A stretch of DNA of 64,000 nt, taken from contig NZ_VWXL01000014.1 in assembly GCF_009746625.1 (NCBI RefSeq), positions 62,001 through 126,000 of the forward strand, given 5' to 3'. Below are positions 38,619-46,131 of this stretch, piece by piece. The notes beneath the pieces are model-generated. The model ran no database searches. It worked only from the letters and a program-made list of their open reading frames with translations, and was not told the origin of the DNA. A program made the translations under genes and the position numbers. The first letter of the stretch is position 1. The number at the start of each line of letters is the position of its first letter. Source of the stretch: Caproicibacter fermentans (lineage in GTDB: Bacteria > Bacillota > Clostridia > Oscillospirales > Acutalibacteraceae).

Positions 38619-39991
38619 TGCCGAAGGAATATAAAACCATTCAGGAGGTCGCGGGTCCTCTGATGCTGGTGCGCGGCGTGGAAGACGTCGCCTACAACGA
38701 GCTTGGCGAAATCGAGCTTGCGAACGGCGAGAAACGCCGCTGCAAGGTGCTGGAAATCGACGGCGGCAACGCGCTGGTACAGCTGTTTGAAAGCTCCACC
38801 GGAATCAACCTGGACAACAGCAAGGTGCGCTTTCTGGGCCGCAGCATGGAGCTCGGTGTTTCGGAGGATATGCTCAGCCGCATTTTCGACGGCCTTGGGC
38901 ATCCGATTGACGGCGGGCCGGAGATTTTGCCGGAAAAACGCCTCGATATCAACGGCCTGCCGATGAATCCGGCGGCGCGCAACTACCCGCAGGAATTCAT
39001 TCAGACCGGCGTTTCCGCAATCGACGGGCTGAACACGCTGGTGCGCGGGCAGAAGCTGCCGATCTTTTCCGCCAGCGGCCTGCCGCACGCGAATCTGGCG
39101 GCGCAGATCGCCAAGCAGGCGAAGGTTATCGGGACGGAAGAGCCGTTCGCCGTGGTATTCGCCGCTATCGGCATCACCTATGAGGAATCGAACTACTTTA
39201 TCCAGAGCTTCCGCGAGACCGGCGCCATCGACCGCACCGTCGTGTTCGTCAACCTGGCGAACGACCCGGCTGTCGAGCGTATCGCTACGCCGCGCATGGC
39301 CTTGACCGCCGCGGAATATCTCGCGTTCGACAAGAACATGCACGTGCTTGTCATCCTGACGGACATCACGAACTACGCCGACGCGCTGCGTGAAATCTCC
39401 GCCGCGCGAAAGGAAGTTCCGGGCCGCCGCGGATATCCGGGCTATATGTACACGGACCTCGCGTCCCTGTACGAACGCGCCGGCAGGCAGAAGGGGAAGA
39501 GCGGCAGCATTACGCTGATTCCGATTCTCTCCATGCCCGAAGACGACAAGACCCACCCGATCCCCGACCTGACCGGATATATTACGGAAGGCCAGATCAT
39601 TCTGAGCCGCGAGCTTTACCGCAAGGGAATCGCGCCGCCGATCGACGTTCTGCCGTCGCTGTCCCGCCTGAAGGATAAGGGCATCGGCAAGGGCAAAACC
39701 CGCGCCGACCACGCGGACACGATGAACCAGCTGTTTGCCGCCTATGCCCGCGGCAAGGACGCGAAAGAGCTGATGGTCGTTCTCGGCGAAGCGGCCCTGA
39801 CGGAGATCGACAAGCTTTACGCAAAGTTTTCCGACGAGTTTGAAAAGCAGTACGTTTCGCAGGGCTATGACAGCAACCGCGGCATTGAAGAAACGCTGGA
39901 CCTTGGCTGGAAGCTGCTTTCCATCCTGCCGCGCGGCGAACTCAAACGAATTAAGGATCAGTATCTGGACGAATATTACGGCAAGTTTTAG
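38618..39991 (+). CDS. ntpB: V-type ATP synthase regulatory subunit B
   Basis: 457 residues with the F1/V1 fold but no functional P-loop, as expected of subunit B. Signatures: [32 protein letters not shown], and [20 protein letters not shown] near the end. It alternates with subunit A in the head and completes the nucleotide site. Stop and start codons overlap with subunit A. Confidence 0.97.
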   Translation: MPKEYKTIQEVAGPLMLVRGVEDVAYNELGEIELANGEKRRCKVLEIDGGNALVQLFESSTGINLDNSKVRFLGRSMELGVSEDMLSRIFDGLGHPIDGGPEILPEKRLDINGLPMNPAARNYPQEFIQTGVSAIDGLNTLVRGQKLPIFSASGLPHANLAAQIAKQAKVIGTEEPFAVVFAAIGITYEESNYFIQSFRETGAIDRTVVFVNLANDPAVERIATPRMALTAAEYLAFDKNMHVLVILTDITNYADALREISAARKEVPGRRGYPGYMYTDLASLYERAGRQKGKSGSITLIPILSMPEDDKTHPIPDLTGYITEGQIILSRELYRKGIAPPIDVLPSLSRLKDKGIGKGKTRADHADTMNQLFAAYARGKDAKELMVVLGEAALTEIDKLYAKFSDEFEKQYVSQGYDSNRGIEETLDLGWKLLSILPRGELKRIKDQYLDEYYGKF

Positions 39992-40006
39992 GAAGGGGGC
40001 GACGGT

Positions 40007-40684
40007 ATGGCCGCCACACATGTGAATCCGACCCGTATGGAGCTGACCCGTTTAAAGAAAAAGCTGGTCACGGCGATGCGCGGGCATAAGCTCCTCAAGG
40101 ATAAGCGCGACGAACTGATGCGGCAGTATCTGGACCTGGTTCGCCTGAACCGTTCCCTGCGTGAAAAGGTCGAGGAGGGAATCCGCTTTGCCAACCGGAA
40201 TTTTGTCCTGGCCCGCGCGGGCATGCCGGACGAGGAGGTCAACGTTGCCCTGATGGCCCCGAAGCAGGAGGTTACGCTGCAGGTTTCCGACCGAAATGTC
40301 ATGAGCGTGGAGGTCCCGGTCTTTGAGTATCAGACCAGAACCTCCGACCCGAACGACATCTACTCCTACGGCTTTGCTTTCACCTCCGGCGATCTGGACG
40401 ACGCGGTGAAATCCCTCGCCGACCTGATGCCGGATATGCTCAGACTTGCGGAAGTGGAGAAGTCCTGCCGCCTGATGGCCGCCGAGATCGAAAAGACCCG
40501 CCGCCGCGTCAACGCGCTGGAACACATCATGATTCCCGATTTGCAGGAGAACATCAAGTATATCACAATGAAACTCGACGAAAACGAGCGTTCCACGCAG
40601 ATTCGCCTGATGAAGGTCAAGGACATGATGCTGGAGCAGGCCCACCACTACAAAGAGAGGGCCGAAGAGGCTTTCGCCGGTTAG
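40007..40684 (+). CDS. ntpD: V-type ATP synthase subunit D (central stalk)
   Basis: A 225-residue protein of two long helices (HVNPTRMELTRLKKKL at the N-terminus and RRRVNALEHIMIPDLQENIKYI at the C-terminus), the rotating shaft of the enzyme. It is the last gene of the operon; a hairpin terminator follows 70 bases later. Gene order H-I-K-E-C-F-A-B-D is complete. Confidence 0.95.
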   Translation: MAATHVNPTRMELTRLKKKLVTAMRGHKLLKDKRDELMRQYLDLVRLNRSLREKVEEGIRFANRNFVLARAGMPDEEVNVALMAPKQEVTLQVSDRNVMSVEVPVFEYQTRTSDPNDIYSYGFAFTSGDLDDAVKSLADLMPDMLRLAEVEKSCRLMAAEIEKTRRRVNALEHIMIPDLQENIKYITMKLDENERSTQIRLMKVKDMMLEQAHHYKERAEEAFAG

Positions 40685-40750
40685 GGTTTAACAAAACGAG
40701 CGGTTTTGACCTGCTTTTTACCAAGAAGAGCTTAGCACGAAATAGAACAG

Positions 40751-40790
40751 GGCGGTACTGACCGGGAACATCCGGGAAGTACCGCCTTAT
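40751..40790 (+). terminator. Terminator of the V-type ATPase operon
   Basis: A 9-bp stem (GGCGGTACT/AGTACCGCC) with an inner CCGG repeat, followed by TTATTTG; the U-tract is modest. Confidence 0.6.
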
Positions 40791-41105
40791 TTGCTGAGCG
40801 CAGTGTAAATGGAGAGGGTCAGGTTTACGGCTCAGGGAAGTCCGTCACCGCAGGGTCTCCGATGTGGATAGTGATCAAATGCGGCTGTCCATTCGTCAGA
40901 GCAAAGGTAAAAAGATCGGTTTGCCGTACTCTCTCAAAGCTGCTTTACAGTTTTGCGGGAATATTGGAAAGCATAGAGGCCAAACCACCGAAGGGTATCT
41001 CTCTCTCAATCGCGCCGGTAGGGAATGTATTTCTAGCCGCGCTATTCAAGACGCTTTAAGGTCAGATGGAATTTCAGCAATACCTCCACATGGGCAAGAC
41101 GTGAT
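40791..41105. other. Intergenic gap with an unassigned short ORF
   Basis: About 315 bases between the V-ATPase terminator and the AT-rich island. A rightward 81-codon frame (40864-41109, product with LPYSLKAALQFCGNIGKHRG) is open but lacks a convincing ribosome binding site and matches nothing I recognise. A second overlapping frame (40862-41059) is open too, so coding is doubtful. It may be decayed material at the island edge. Confidence 0.4.
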
Positions 41106-41732
41106 TTAAGGCAATTGTATAATTTTATCTGCAAACTCTCCAAAGGTTTTATTATGGGAGGAAAAAATAATAGTACAGCCCCTATTTTGTTCCTGCAAAA
41201 ATAAGTCTTTTATTATGCTTTGTGTTGTCTCATCCAGCGCGCTTGTTGGCTCATCCGCCAAGATGACAGCCGGTTTGGTAATAACCGCTCTTGCAATGGC
41301 AACTCTCTGGCGTTCTCCCGCAGATAACTCCGTCGGACGGTCTTTCAGTAGGGTATTTATTTCCAGCTTTTCAGACAAGATTTCGATTTCCTTTTCAATT
41401 TCTTCTTTTCCAGCTTTCCCGATCAGCGGCAAAGCGATATTATAAAAGGCACTTTTAAAATTCAGCAATGCGAAAGATTGGGGAATAATTCCCAAATATG
41501 TGCGGCGGTAATCCGCCAGTTCCGACAAGGATTTCGTCAATTTCTTATGATTCACAAGGATATCACCGCTGTCCGGAAGATCTAATCCACCAATTAAATT
41601 CAACAAGGTTGTTTTTCCGCTTCCGCTGCGGCCGTACAAGCCGACAATGCTGCTCTGTTGTATGGATAAGGAAAAATTTGAAAAAACAACTTTTCCCCCG
41701 TACTTTTTCACCAGGTTTTTCATTTCAATCAT
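41106..41732 (-). CDS. ABC transporter ATP-binding protein, bacteriocin-export (lactococcin-972) type
   Basis: A 208-residue ATPase: Walker A GRSGSGKTTL, Q-loop IIPQSFALL, signature LSAGERQRVAIARA, Walker B AVILADEPTSALDE and H-loop FSSHN. Its short length and sequence style match the MacB/LolD-like class, in particular ATPases found next to lactococcin-972-type bacteriocin genes. It overlaps the end of the permease gene by eight bases. AT-rich codon use contrasts with the V-ATPase genes beside it, so the module was probably acquired. Export versus self-immunity cannot be told from sequence. Confidence 0.87.
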   Translation of the reverse strand: MIEMKNLVKKYGGKVVFSNFSLSIQQSSIVGLYGRSGSGKTTLLNLIGGLDLPDSGDILVNHKKLTKSLSELADYRRTYLGIIPQSFALLNFKSAFYNIALPLIGKAGKEEIEKEIEILSEKLEINTLLKDRPTELSAGERQRVAIARAVITKPAVILADEPTSALDETTQSIIKDLFLQEQNRGCTIIFSSHNKTFGEFADKIIQLP

Positions 41733-42987
41733 TCTGCTCGCCCTCCACCAGGTATTTTTTCAAGTCGACATGTTGCATTTTAAAATAAATATAGACGGTC
41801 AACAAGACGATTAACAAGCCTGAAGACAGCAGAAGCTCGCCGGCATACATCAGACTTTTTGAAAGAGCCAGAATGATCAGAATGGTAAAAAAGGTCGAAG
41901 CCAAAATACAGGCAGTCATTTCCAGCATCAGCGAAAGGCTGATTTTTTGATAGGACATAAACAGAGAATAAATGGTGTAATCCACTAAATGAGCTTTTAT
42001 CTGCCGGTTAATCAGCAAAATGAATGTTCCCATGCAGACAAAGAATACCAGCCATTTTCCAACGCTCAGCGCGCGGTACATTTGATTTGTTGATATTTGG
42101 GCCAGTCCATCTTCGGTCACCTTATATTTTTGGTATTCGGGTAAACCGTTGGAACTGCTGATGCGGTTCAGTTCCTCCGCAATCTCTTTAGCCGTAACGG
42201 AGGAGTCATATTCCAGTAAGCAGCTTGTTTTGTTTGAATAGTGCAGCGTCCGGAAAAAAGCATCGTCTTGATTTTTCGGAGAATCCGTGATATTGAACAT
42301 GGGGAGAATCACATCCCGATCCAAATAGGAAGCAGGTCCATATCCATTTTGTTTTATATAGGAATCCTCCTTTAAAAAGCCCACCACTTCAAAGTTGAAC
42401 AGGCTGAATAGATAGAGTGCTTTAAATTGATCCCCTACTTTGTAGGTTTCGGTAAACTCATGCCCAAGGAGTACCGGCACCGTATCTCCGAAATGAAGAT
42501 TGTAGTCGCTTTCCTGAAATCCTCTTCCTCTATCTGTCTGCAAAGAGAACTTGCTAAAACAATTCAGGCTTAGCTGTGTGCTTTTGATTGAGGTGCTTGC
42601 ATAGGTTTTCCCATTGTATTGATAAACACTTTTTTCTCCCTGAAAATGACCCTCTTCATAACCGTCACCAAATTTATCCGGTCCGCTGTAATGAACCCAT
42701 TCGATAAACTGATCGTACATTTCATACATGGAAAATAATTTTGATTTTTTCATTTGCTGATCGGTATTGATCAGCGGAACAGCCTGGTCGGATGTAAACT
42801 TCCCTGAATAATCGATTAACATCATTTGCTTTTGCTTATTTGGCAGACTTGCGTGATAGAATCCATAAAAATTAAATTCATAAACAGACATGAAATAAAT
42901 GCTGGCAAACAAAAGCGTATTGATTACGATGAGAATTAAAAAATTCCTTTGATTCCTTTGAACGTCATTTCTGACGCATTCTCTCAT
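41725..42987 (-). CDS. ABC transporter permease, FtsX-like, bacteriocin-associated (second half)
   Basis: 420 residues: TM1 (NFLILIVINTLLFASIYFMS), an extracellular domain of about 250 residues, then three TM helices (about 290-310, 330-360 and 375-400) ending in a cytoplasmic tail. This is the FtsX/MacB permease layout of bacteriocin-associated membrane proteins. The ATG at 42987 has GGAGG seven bases upstream and overlaps the preceding permease gene by 23 bases. With that gene it would give eight TM helices, the set usually found in one long polypeptide or a dimer. Confidence 0.78.
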   Translation of the reverse strand: MRECVRNDVQRNQRNFLILIVINTLLFASIYFMSVYEFNFYGFYHASLPNKQKQMMLIDYSGKFTSDQAVPLINTDQQMKKSKLFSMYEMYDQFIEWVHYSGPDKFGDGYEEGHFQGEKSVYQYNGKTYASTSIKSTQLSLNCFSKFSLQTDRGRGFQESDYNLHFGDTVPVLLGHEFTETYKVGDQFKALYLFSLFNFEVVGFLKEDSYIKQNGYGPASYLDRDVILPMFNITDSPKNQDDAFFRTLHYSNKTSCLLEYDSSVTAKEIAEELNRISSSNGLPEYQKYKVTEDGLAQISTNQMYRALSVGKWLVFFVCMGTFILLINRQIKAHLVDYTIYSLFMSYQKISLSLMLEMTACILASTFFTILIILALSKSLMYAGELLLSSGLLIVLLTVYIYFKMQHVDLKKYLVEGEQND

Positions 42988-43978
42988 TCTTTTTCCTCCA
43001 ACGAACAAAAACGATTCCAAGCGCAAGCTCGCAAAGTGCCAGATAACCGATCAACAAAATAATCAAAAAAATAATCAATGGTACAAATTTCAATAACTGA
43101 AAAATTCTTTCCGATGTAAGAAATAATAGTCCTGCTCCTGCTAAGGAAATCAAAAAGCAAAATCCTCCGTGAATGAGAAATTGTCTCCGGTTGAAACTTT
43201 TGATATCTTTTTTGTGAAAGCCTAAAATATAAAAAGTCTGAATCGTGGAACAAAAATAAACATATTGCAAATATGCGGTATAAGCAGCCATCGCCGCAAT
43301 GAATAACGCGATTACCATTGTTAAGACAGAATTAAAATCGTTATATTGATAAGCCCTGTTAATATTGTTGATCTTTTCTGAAATAATATTGATTTTATAA
43401 TGTGCCTTTAATTCTTTTATTGCCGAAGTTACGGCTTGTCCGGAAACCGAATCCAATAAGAACAGCGTATTTCCTTTATGATTACGGATGTTTTCCTTGT
43501 TTTTAAAGATGTATCCGTTTAATGAGTAATTATCTTTATAACCCATAACACCGACTACGGCGTATTCCGTACCGAAGAGCTTGATCTTTTTCTCTCCGTT
43601 TTTCATGTAGACTTGGGACAAACAGTTTTTTCCGACGACGGCTTTCGGAACGGAAGAGATAAAATCCTGCTCTGTAAAAAAACGTCCCTCTATGATATGA
43701 GGAACCAAAGAATCGGAATAACTGAGTAATGTTCTGATGGAATTATTTTCTAAAGAAACGTCGTAAAGCGTCACATGGTCAAGTTCGCCGCTTTTTTCTA
43801 CTGCTTCAATAAAACTTTTTTCTGTCATACCTTCCACTTGGAATTTGACTGCATTTGCTGTTTTGAAATCAGCGCTAAGAATATTCACCTCGGAAGTATA
43901 GGATAAATAAATGAAAAGGAAGCATGACAATACAAAGATAAAAAAGGTGACTGCAAAATGAACGGTTTTTACTCTCAT
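42965..43978 (-). CDS. ABC transporter permease, FtsX-like (first half)
   Basis: 337 residues: TM1 (about 8-26), a MacB-like extracellular domain of about 190 residues (IIEGRFFTEQDFISSVPKAV, FGTEYAVVGVMGYKDNYSL), and three C-terminal helices (about 215-240, 268-290 and 298-325). The architecture mirrors the next gene, so the two probably form a heterodimeric permease energised by the ATPase at 41106-41732. It is AT-rich. The start lies 30 bases after a perfect intercistronic hairpin that separates it from the degenerate peptide gene. Confidence 0.78.
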   Translation of the reverse strand: MRVKTVHFAVTFFIFVLSCFLFIYLSYTSEVNILSADFKTANAVKFQVEGMTEKSFIEAVEKSGELDHVTLYDVSLENNSIRTLLSYSDSLVPHIIEGRFFTEQDFISSVPKAVVGKNCLSQVYMKNGEKKIKLFGTEYAVVGVMGYKDNYSLNGYIFKNKENIRNHKGNTLFLLDSVSGQAVTSAIKELKAHYKINIISEKINNINRAYQYNDFNSVLTMVIALFIAAMAAYTAYLQYVYFCSTIQTFYILGFHKKDIKSFNRRQFLIHGGFCFLISLAGAGLLFLTSERIFQLLKFVPLIIFLIILLIGYLALCELALGIVFVRWRKKNERMRQK

Positions 43979-44007
43979 TTTATCCCTCTGATAATGGACT
44001 TGATTTT

Positions 44008-44050
44008 ATGGAACAAGGAATGGAGAAAAATTCTCCATTCCTTGTTCCAT
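44008..44050 (-). terminator. Perfect 20-bp intercistronic hairpin
   Basis: Arms 44008-44027 and 44031-44050 are exact inverted repeats with a 3-base loop. It lies between the stop of the peptide relic (44061) and the first permease gene (43978). Leftward the stem is followed by AAAATC rather than a U-run, so partial termination or 3'-end protection of a peptide mRNA is more likely than full termination. Confidence 0.75.
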
Positions 44051-44060
44051 TATTTAAAAA

Positions 44061-44322
44061 TTAGGTTCCCCAATAAACTGCAGGATAAATTAAGGGATTA
44101 TCATTCCAGGTTTCCAGGCTGACTGTAGCATAAGCATGAATTTCTCCTGTCCCCCAAACTCGTTTGCTTGATGCTAAAACTACGCCACCGTTTTCCCACC
44201 TGGTAGTTGTATAGTCTATGTAAATCCCCTAACCGCAATAGTCCCTATCAGAGACGCTGATATATTCTACTGTTGACCTGCTTTAAAAGGGCAGTCGCGG
44301 TGATTTTAGAAGTGCCGTTTTA
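44061..44322 (-). pseudogene. Degenerate lactococcin-972-like bacteriocin precursor
   Basis: An intact 55-codon 3' frame (44061-44228) encodes GIYIDYTTTRWENGG, then SSKRVWGTGEIHAYATV and ends PAVYWGT, a small aromatic/Gly/Thr-rich peptide like the mature end of lactococcin-972 family bacteriocins. An in-frame TAG (44229-44231) interrupts it. Upstream, pieces of a signal peptide occur in shifted frames: KTALLK, then KITATALL, then STVEYISVSDRDYCG. AAAGGGG lies just before, but no ATG. Single-base changes could rebuild one precursor of about 90 residues. The neighbouring export-type ABC genes support the call. It is either a real pseudogene or a sequence with base-call errors. Confidence 0.6.
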
Positions 44323-44360
44323 ACTTAACCCCTTTGTTTTCTAAATTTTTCCTTCTACTT

Positions 44361-44393
44361 ATATACCGATTGAGACCCCCGTTTTGTTACAAT
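44361..44393 (-). promoter_or_regulatory. ECF-type promoter candidate; copy 1 of a 33-bp repeat
   Basis: Leftward TGTAACAAAAC, then about 13 bases, then CGGTATAT. The -35 resembles the AAC motif of ECF sigma promoters and the -10 has the CGTA-like core. It lies about 40 bases before the peptide relic. It matches 45421-45453 at 29 of 33 positions, which can also be read as a short duplication of sigma-gene sequence. Confidence 0.5.
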
Positions 44394-44408
44394 TTTTTTT
44401 CGAAATTT

Positions 44409-45105
44409 TCATTTTTTCTTCATGCTTTCCGCTATCTTTACGAACTGGTCGGAAGAAATTTCGGAGCTTAGCAAAAAGCTGCTGGAAAGGTTTTCTGAAA
44501 TCAAATAAGATTTGTCTCCCGAAGTATTTGCAACAAAAAGGGATGCTTTTTCTCTCTGAATTTCAACCTCTTTGCGAATAGTGTGTTCCGTATCTACCGC
44601 AATGGTTCCTTCCTTCGCTAAGGGAATCTGATTCAAAAAACTTTATTCCATAATTATTCTGGTATTCCGTCTCGTTTTTGAGCCAGCTGTAATCGTTTGT
44701 ATCTCGAAAAACCCTTTCGGAAGATATGTGGGTTTTATGGCGGAGTTGCTGGATGTGGATGAAGCTATATTTAAAGAAGCATTCTTATCCTGATAATGGA
44801 TGTCTACATGGCCTGATTTCCAATTTAAAAGCGTATTAAAAATAGCATTCCGAGATGCTTCCACACTAAGTAGACTCCCTACAGAAATTGGTATAATAAC
44901 GGCCAGAATAATAACAATTCTCTTAGAAATTTTTCTGATACGCAACAGGATTATTGGTAATAGGCCCTTATAAACATCTTCTCAATCTTCGTTTTTGTAG
45001 TCTGAGATAATTCATAATCATTCTCTAAGTCCTTTTCAATCGGCAGTTCTTAAAATTTTCTTCTACTGCCGTCTTGAGCATCAGTTTAAAAATCTGATTG
45101 TTCAT
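44409..45105 (-). pseudogene. Anti-sigma-like DUF4367 membrane protein, broken by several frameshifts
   Basis: The ATG at 45105 lies inside the end of the sigma gene, the usual coupling of sigma and anti-sigma genes. In order, the frames give a cytoplasmic N-terminus (MNNQIFKLMLKTAVEENFK, then LPIEKDLENDYELSQTTK), a TM helix (IVIILAVIIPISVGSLL), and a DUF4367 extracellular domain (PTYLPKGFF, then LKNETEYQNNYGIKF, then NQIPLAKEGTIAVDTEHT, ending VKIAESMKKK). Joining them needs about four indels, near 45050, near 44955, at the A5 run 44707-44711 and at the A6 run 44635-44640. Two open pieces (44409-44636 and 44643-44945) remain. Confidence 0.72.
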
Positions 45106-45643
45106 TTCGCTTTTCCTTCAATGCCTGCGATAAAGCGACTTTGGCCCGGTGAAGACGTACCCTTATATTTCCCTGTGAAATGTTAAGAAGTTCGGACATC
45201 TCCAGATCAGAATAGCCATAGACATATCTTAGCTTTAGAATATTTCTTGACTTATCGCTTAGACCAGTCAAAGCGTTCAAAATTGTTTGGTAATTTTCTT
45301 CAGATGCAAGATTGTCATAAGGAAGATCTTCCGAGGGAGCAGGTATATCACATTCATCTATAGAAATAGAATTCTGGCGCTTTTCCGCTTTTAGCATGTC
45401 ATAGCAAATGTCCTTCACTAATATACCGATTAATCCCCTCGTTTTGTTACAATCCTCAAAGTTAAATTTTTGGAGTTTATCGATAATTTTTATAAAAGCT
45501 TGAGAAACAGCATCTTCTGCTTTACTTTTGTCCTTTAATATTTTCATTGCTATGTACATCATAATTCTGTAATTTTGAAGATACAGTTCTTCCACGGTAC
45601 GTCGGTCATTGTCGTTTTGTATTGCCATTATGCAGAGCAGCAT
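45086..45643 (-). CDS. RNA polymerase sigma factor, sigma-70 family, ECF-like
   Basis: 185 residues with region 2 (YRIMMYIAMKILKDKSKAEDAVSQAF) and region 4 (LTGLSDKSRNILKLRYVYGYSDLEMSELLNISQGNIRVRLHRAK) and no region 1 or 3: the ECF plan. The reading frame is intact, unlike the anti-sigma gene coupled to it. GAGGG lies seven bases before the ATG. It should direct transcription of the island, including itself; the promoter-like element repeated at 44361-44393 and within this gene (45421-45453) is the candidate target. AT-rich, probably acquired with the ABC genes. Confidence 0.87.
   Translation of the reverse strand: MLLCIMAIQNDNDRRTVEELYLQNYRIMMYIAMKILKDKSKAEDAVSQAFIKIIDKLQKFNFEDCNKTRGLIGILVKDICYDMLKAEKRQNSISIDECDIPAPSEDLPYDNLASEENYQTILNALTGLSDKSRNILKLRYVYGYSDLEMSELLNISQGNIRVRLHRAKVALSQALKEKRNEQSDF
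45421..45453 (-). repeat. Copy 2 of the 33-bp ECF-promoter-like element, inside the sigma gene
   Basis: Same orientation as 44361-44393 and 29/33 identical, with TGTAACAAAACG and CGGTATAT preserved. In the sigma frame it encodes CNKTRGLIGIL. If active, transcripts would start in mid-gene and cover region 4 of sigma and the anti-sigma gene. Confidence 0.6.
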
Positions 45644-45672
45644 ATATTTTCCCTCGTTTCATTCTTTATTCG

Positions 45673-45678
45673 ATTATA
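45673..45678 (-). promoter_or_regulatory. Extended -10 promoter of the sigma gene
   Basis: Leftward TGTTATAAT, 30 bases before the ATG; the -35 is weak. Confidence 0.5.
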
Positions 45679-46018
45679 ACATTTCAAGATATATAATTAT
45701 TAACATTATTTTAAAATTGCTAAAAATAAAAATGTCAGGTGATTTTATCCAACCAAAAAGGAGAGGCCGGGAAACCATCGGAGGAAATAGCGTTTCGGGA
45801 AAACGATATCTCGGAAGAGCGCATCATACAGGCCGGAGTCGATGCCCTGATGGCGTATCTGTTTCTCTAATGTAATTCTACAATTCAACTGGAATTGCTG
45901 TAAGGAAACATAAAAAGCGAATTGATTCCACTCTTCAAATCAAAAGGCCACCAAACTGAGCCGATTATTGGATCAGTCGGGGGCCTTACCGCTGTATTCG
46001 GCGAATTTGGTACATATC
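45679..46018. other. Intergenic gap with coding remnant and inverted repeat
   Basis: Rightward 45739-45870 holds an open frame starting GTG that ends EEIAFRENDISEERIIQAG followed by VDALMAYLFL. It looks like the tail of a larger protein, has no clear binding site and is not recognised. An imperfect inverted repeat (AAGGCC at 45944 to GGCCTT at 45987) follows, without a U-run. The stretch may be the decayed right edge of the AT-rich island. Confidence 0.4.
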
Positions 46019-46058
46019 AAAAAAATCCCCCTGTAAACTTAAATTTACAAGGGGGATT
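46019..46058 (-). terminator. Terminator of the sugar-utilisation operon
   Basis: Leftward AATCCCCC/GGGGGATT stem extended by TTTAC/GTAAA around a CTTAA-type loop, then TTTTTTT. It is about 75 bases after the fructokinase stop. Confidence 0.85.
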
Positions 46059-46131
46059 TACCGCTTACAACGCGGCATTTCTACGATCAGCGCAAATTCA
46101 TACGCCGAAAAGATGAACTGGGCCGGACGGA

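Noticed and set aside
38534-40021. A 495-codon leftward frame opposite subunit B
   Set aside because: Same reason: the sense strand is a complete, motif-bearing subunit B.
40862-41109. Two overlapping rightward ORFs of 65 and 81 codons
   Set aside because: Neither has a ribosome binding site or recognised sequence; both frames being open suggests non-coding or decayed DNA. Kept only as a gap description.
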